Part shown: positions 5,253 through 6,233 of the stretch, piece by piece
Layout: each line of letters starts with the position of its first letter
Numbering within the stretch: position 1 is the first letter of the stretch
Source: a bacterium
Lineage (GTDB): Bacteria; Bdellovibrionota; FAC87; UBA2466
Reading direction: 5' to 3'
Assembly: GCA_019750655.1 (NCBI GenBank)
Contig: JAIEOG010000024.1
Location: 1 to 6,233, forward strand
DNA: 6,233 nt
The notes under the pieces: model-generated
Databases searched by the model: none
Told to the model about the DNA's origin: nothing
What the model saw: only the letters and a program-made list of their open reading frames with translations
Translations under genes and position numbers: made by a program

Positions 5253-6233
5253 GAGTAGTCGTCGCGTTGGGCCATTTGCAAAAGCATCGGACGGCCAACG
5301 AGGAAGACGGCATAAATCATCCACAAGCTATTGAGCATAGAACCCAAGTCGAGCGCGGGCGCGAGCAGTGGCGTGAGCAACGTCATATACGGCAGGTAGT
5401 AATACCCACCCAAAAGGTACACGGACGAACGTTCCACTAGCGCAAACAGCAATCCCACCAACATCGCGCAGAGATACATGCCCTGGAATCCAAAGTTCAT
5501 ATACGCTTCGGCAAGGTAAGAAACGCCCACGCTTGTCTGGTAATCTTCTGACGACAAAACGCCATACACGCGGCCGAATTTATTCCAAAAGTGGCGGCTT
5601 GGCTTATCGGGCCAGAGCGCGCGCGGAATAAACATGAAAGGAATACTCGCGTAGGACTCCCCATTCCAAAACGGCACCTTCGAAGGCGTGTTCGCCAACA
5701 CACGTTCCATGGAATCGTCACCCGCTCGCAAGAATCCGCTAATCAAGTTGGAGCTGATGTCTTCCACACGGCTCGTGCCGTCCTCTTCATCGTCGTCGTC
5801 GAACTCCATGTCGACTTCGTCAAAATACTTCATGTAAAGCAGTTCCCAGAGAATCCCCAACCGCTCCAAGGTGGAATAGTTCTCAACAGGGTCCCCGATG
5901 ATCACGCGGAAGGGCCCTTTAACGGTCTGCACGGCGGACATCAGCATCACCGCAGCCACCACCACCCACAAAAGCTGGAAACGTCTCTTTAGACAGCACA
6001 TGATCGCGATCAAGGACACCAAGGCGCCCATGAGCGTCATCATCCCGGTTTGCAGGAAGTAGACAGCCGAACCTAAAATCGCCGCAGCCTTCGTTACGAC
6101 GATGATGATCTGGTTCCCCGGGGAATGGGACGTGAACAAAAGCACCAAGTCGGCGGAAAGCAGAAGGAAGTGAATGGACAAAACCCAGGACGGCAAATAG
6201 TCCATGAACAACGGCACGAAGATCACGTAGCAG
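5249..6233 (-). CDS. O-antigen polymerase-like (Wzy-type) membrane protein, C-terminal part
   Basis: An open frame from the right edge to TAA at 5251-5249; about 327 residues are visible and the N-terminus lies outside. The in-frame GTG at 6226 is unlikely to be the real start because it falls at the edge in the middle of hydrophobic sequence. Several membrane helices flank a large loop. In that loop (numbered from GTG 6226) are WNGESYASIPFMFIPRALW (187-205) followed by PDKPSRHF, then TSVGVSYLAEAYMNFGFQGM (231-250). The IPR.LWPDKP and EAY.NFG..G patterns are those of oligosaccharide repeat-unit polymerases that join lipid-linked units in the periplasm or cell exterior. An acidic cluster DDDDEED (143-149) sits before this motif block. 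It converges on the GT-C gene with a 4-bp overlap. Family assignment rests on motifs only, and the polymer made is unknown. Confidence 0.7.
   Translation of the reverse strand, partial: CYVIFVPLFMDYLPSWVLSIHFLLLSADLVLLFTSHSPGNQIIIVVTKAAAILGSAVYFLQTGMMTLMGALVSLIAIMCCLKRRFQLLWVVVAAVMLMSAVQTVKGPFRVIIGDPVENYSTLERLGILWELLYMKYFDEVDMEFDDDDEEDGTSRVEDISSNLISGFLRAGDDSMERVLANTPSKVPFWNGESYASIPFMFIPRALWPDKPSRHFWNKFGRVYGVLSSEDYQTSVGVSYLAEAYMNFGFQGMYLCAMLVGLLFALVERSSVYLLGGYYYLPYMTLLTPLLAPALDLGSMLNSLWMIYAVFLVGRPMLLQMAQRDDYS

Noticed and set aside
5591..5992. Plus-strand open frame of 133 residues antisense to the polymerase gene
   Set aside because: Charged His/Arg-rich shadow; the minus-strand frame carries the conserved loop motifs.
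1..6233. Defence system, mobile element, CRISPR array or phage genes
   Set aside because: No transposase, integrase, nuclease, toxin-antitoxin pair, direct-repeat array or tRNA-like sequence was seen; the genes are housekeeping, pilus and glycan functions.

Overview
The window is an ordinary, tightly packed chromosomal segment; almost every base is coding. It is moderately GC-rich and comes from a bacterium with type IV pili and a lipid-linked surface polysaccharide pathway, so most likely a Gram-negative-type envelope. Protein style (a PilT with a long Ala/Pro tail, dense overlapping genes, GTG starts, GGAG-type ribosome sites) makes Verrucomicrobiota (Opitutae-like) my best guess, but this is an impression and no marker gene here proves it.

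Layout. Positions 1-440 (minus): 5' part of deoC, running off the left edge. Positions 479-763 and 753-1511 (plus): acylphosphatase, then an overlapping family 2 glycosyltransferase of the dolichol-phosphate-mannose-synthase type. Positions 1468-3177 (minus): pilT, the retraction ATPase of type IV pili, whose last 14 codons and stop lie antisense to the end of the glycosyltransferase gene. Positions 3164-3313 (minus): a 49-residue one-helix membrane protein overlapping the pilT start, so the two are probably translated together. Positions 3314-3401: the only sizeable intergenic gap (88 bp), with nested inverted repeats that cover the ribosome sites of both flanking genes. Positions 3402-5252 (plus): a polytopic GT-C-type glycosyltransferase. 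Positions 5249-6233 (minus): the C-terminal part of an O-antigen polymerase-like membrane protein, running off the right edge.

Functional reading. Three genes point to surface glycan assembly: a cytosolic GT2 that could make a polyprenyl-phosphate sugar, a GT-C enzyme of the type that uses such donors outside the membrane, and a Wzy-like polymerase. PilT drives pilus retraction. DeoC and acylphosphatase are housekeeping enzymes. I see no mobile element, CRISPR array, tRNA, rRNA or phage gene, and no convincing new multi-gene system. The points most worth a second look are the structured divergent intergenic region, the small membrane protein coupled to pilT, and the PilT tail with its embedded non-repetitive island.
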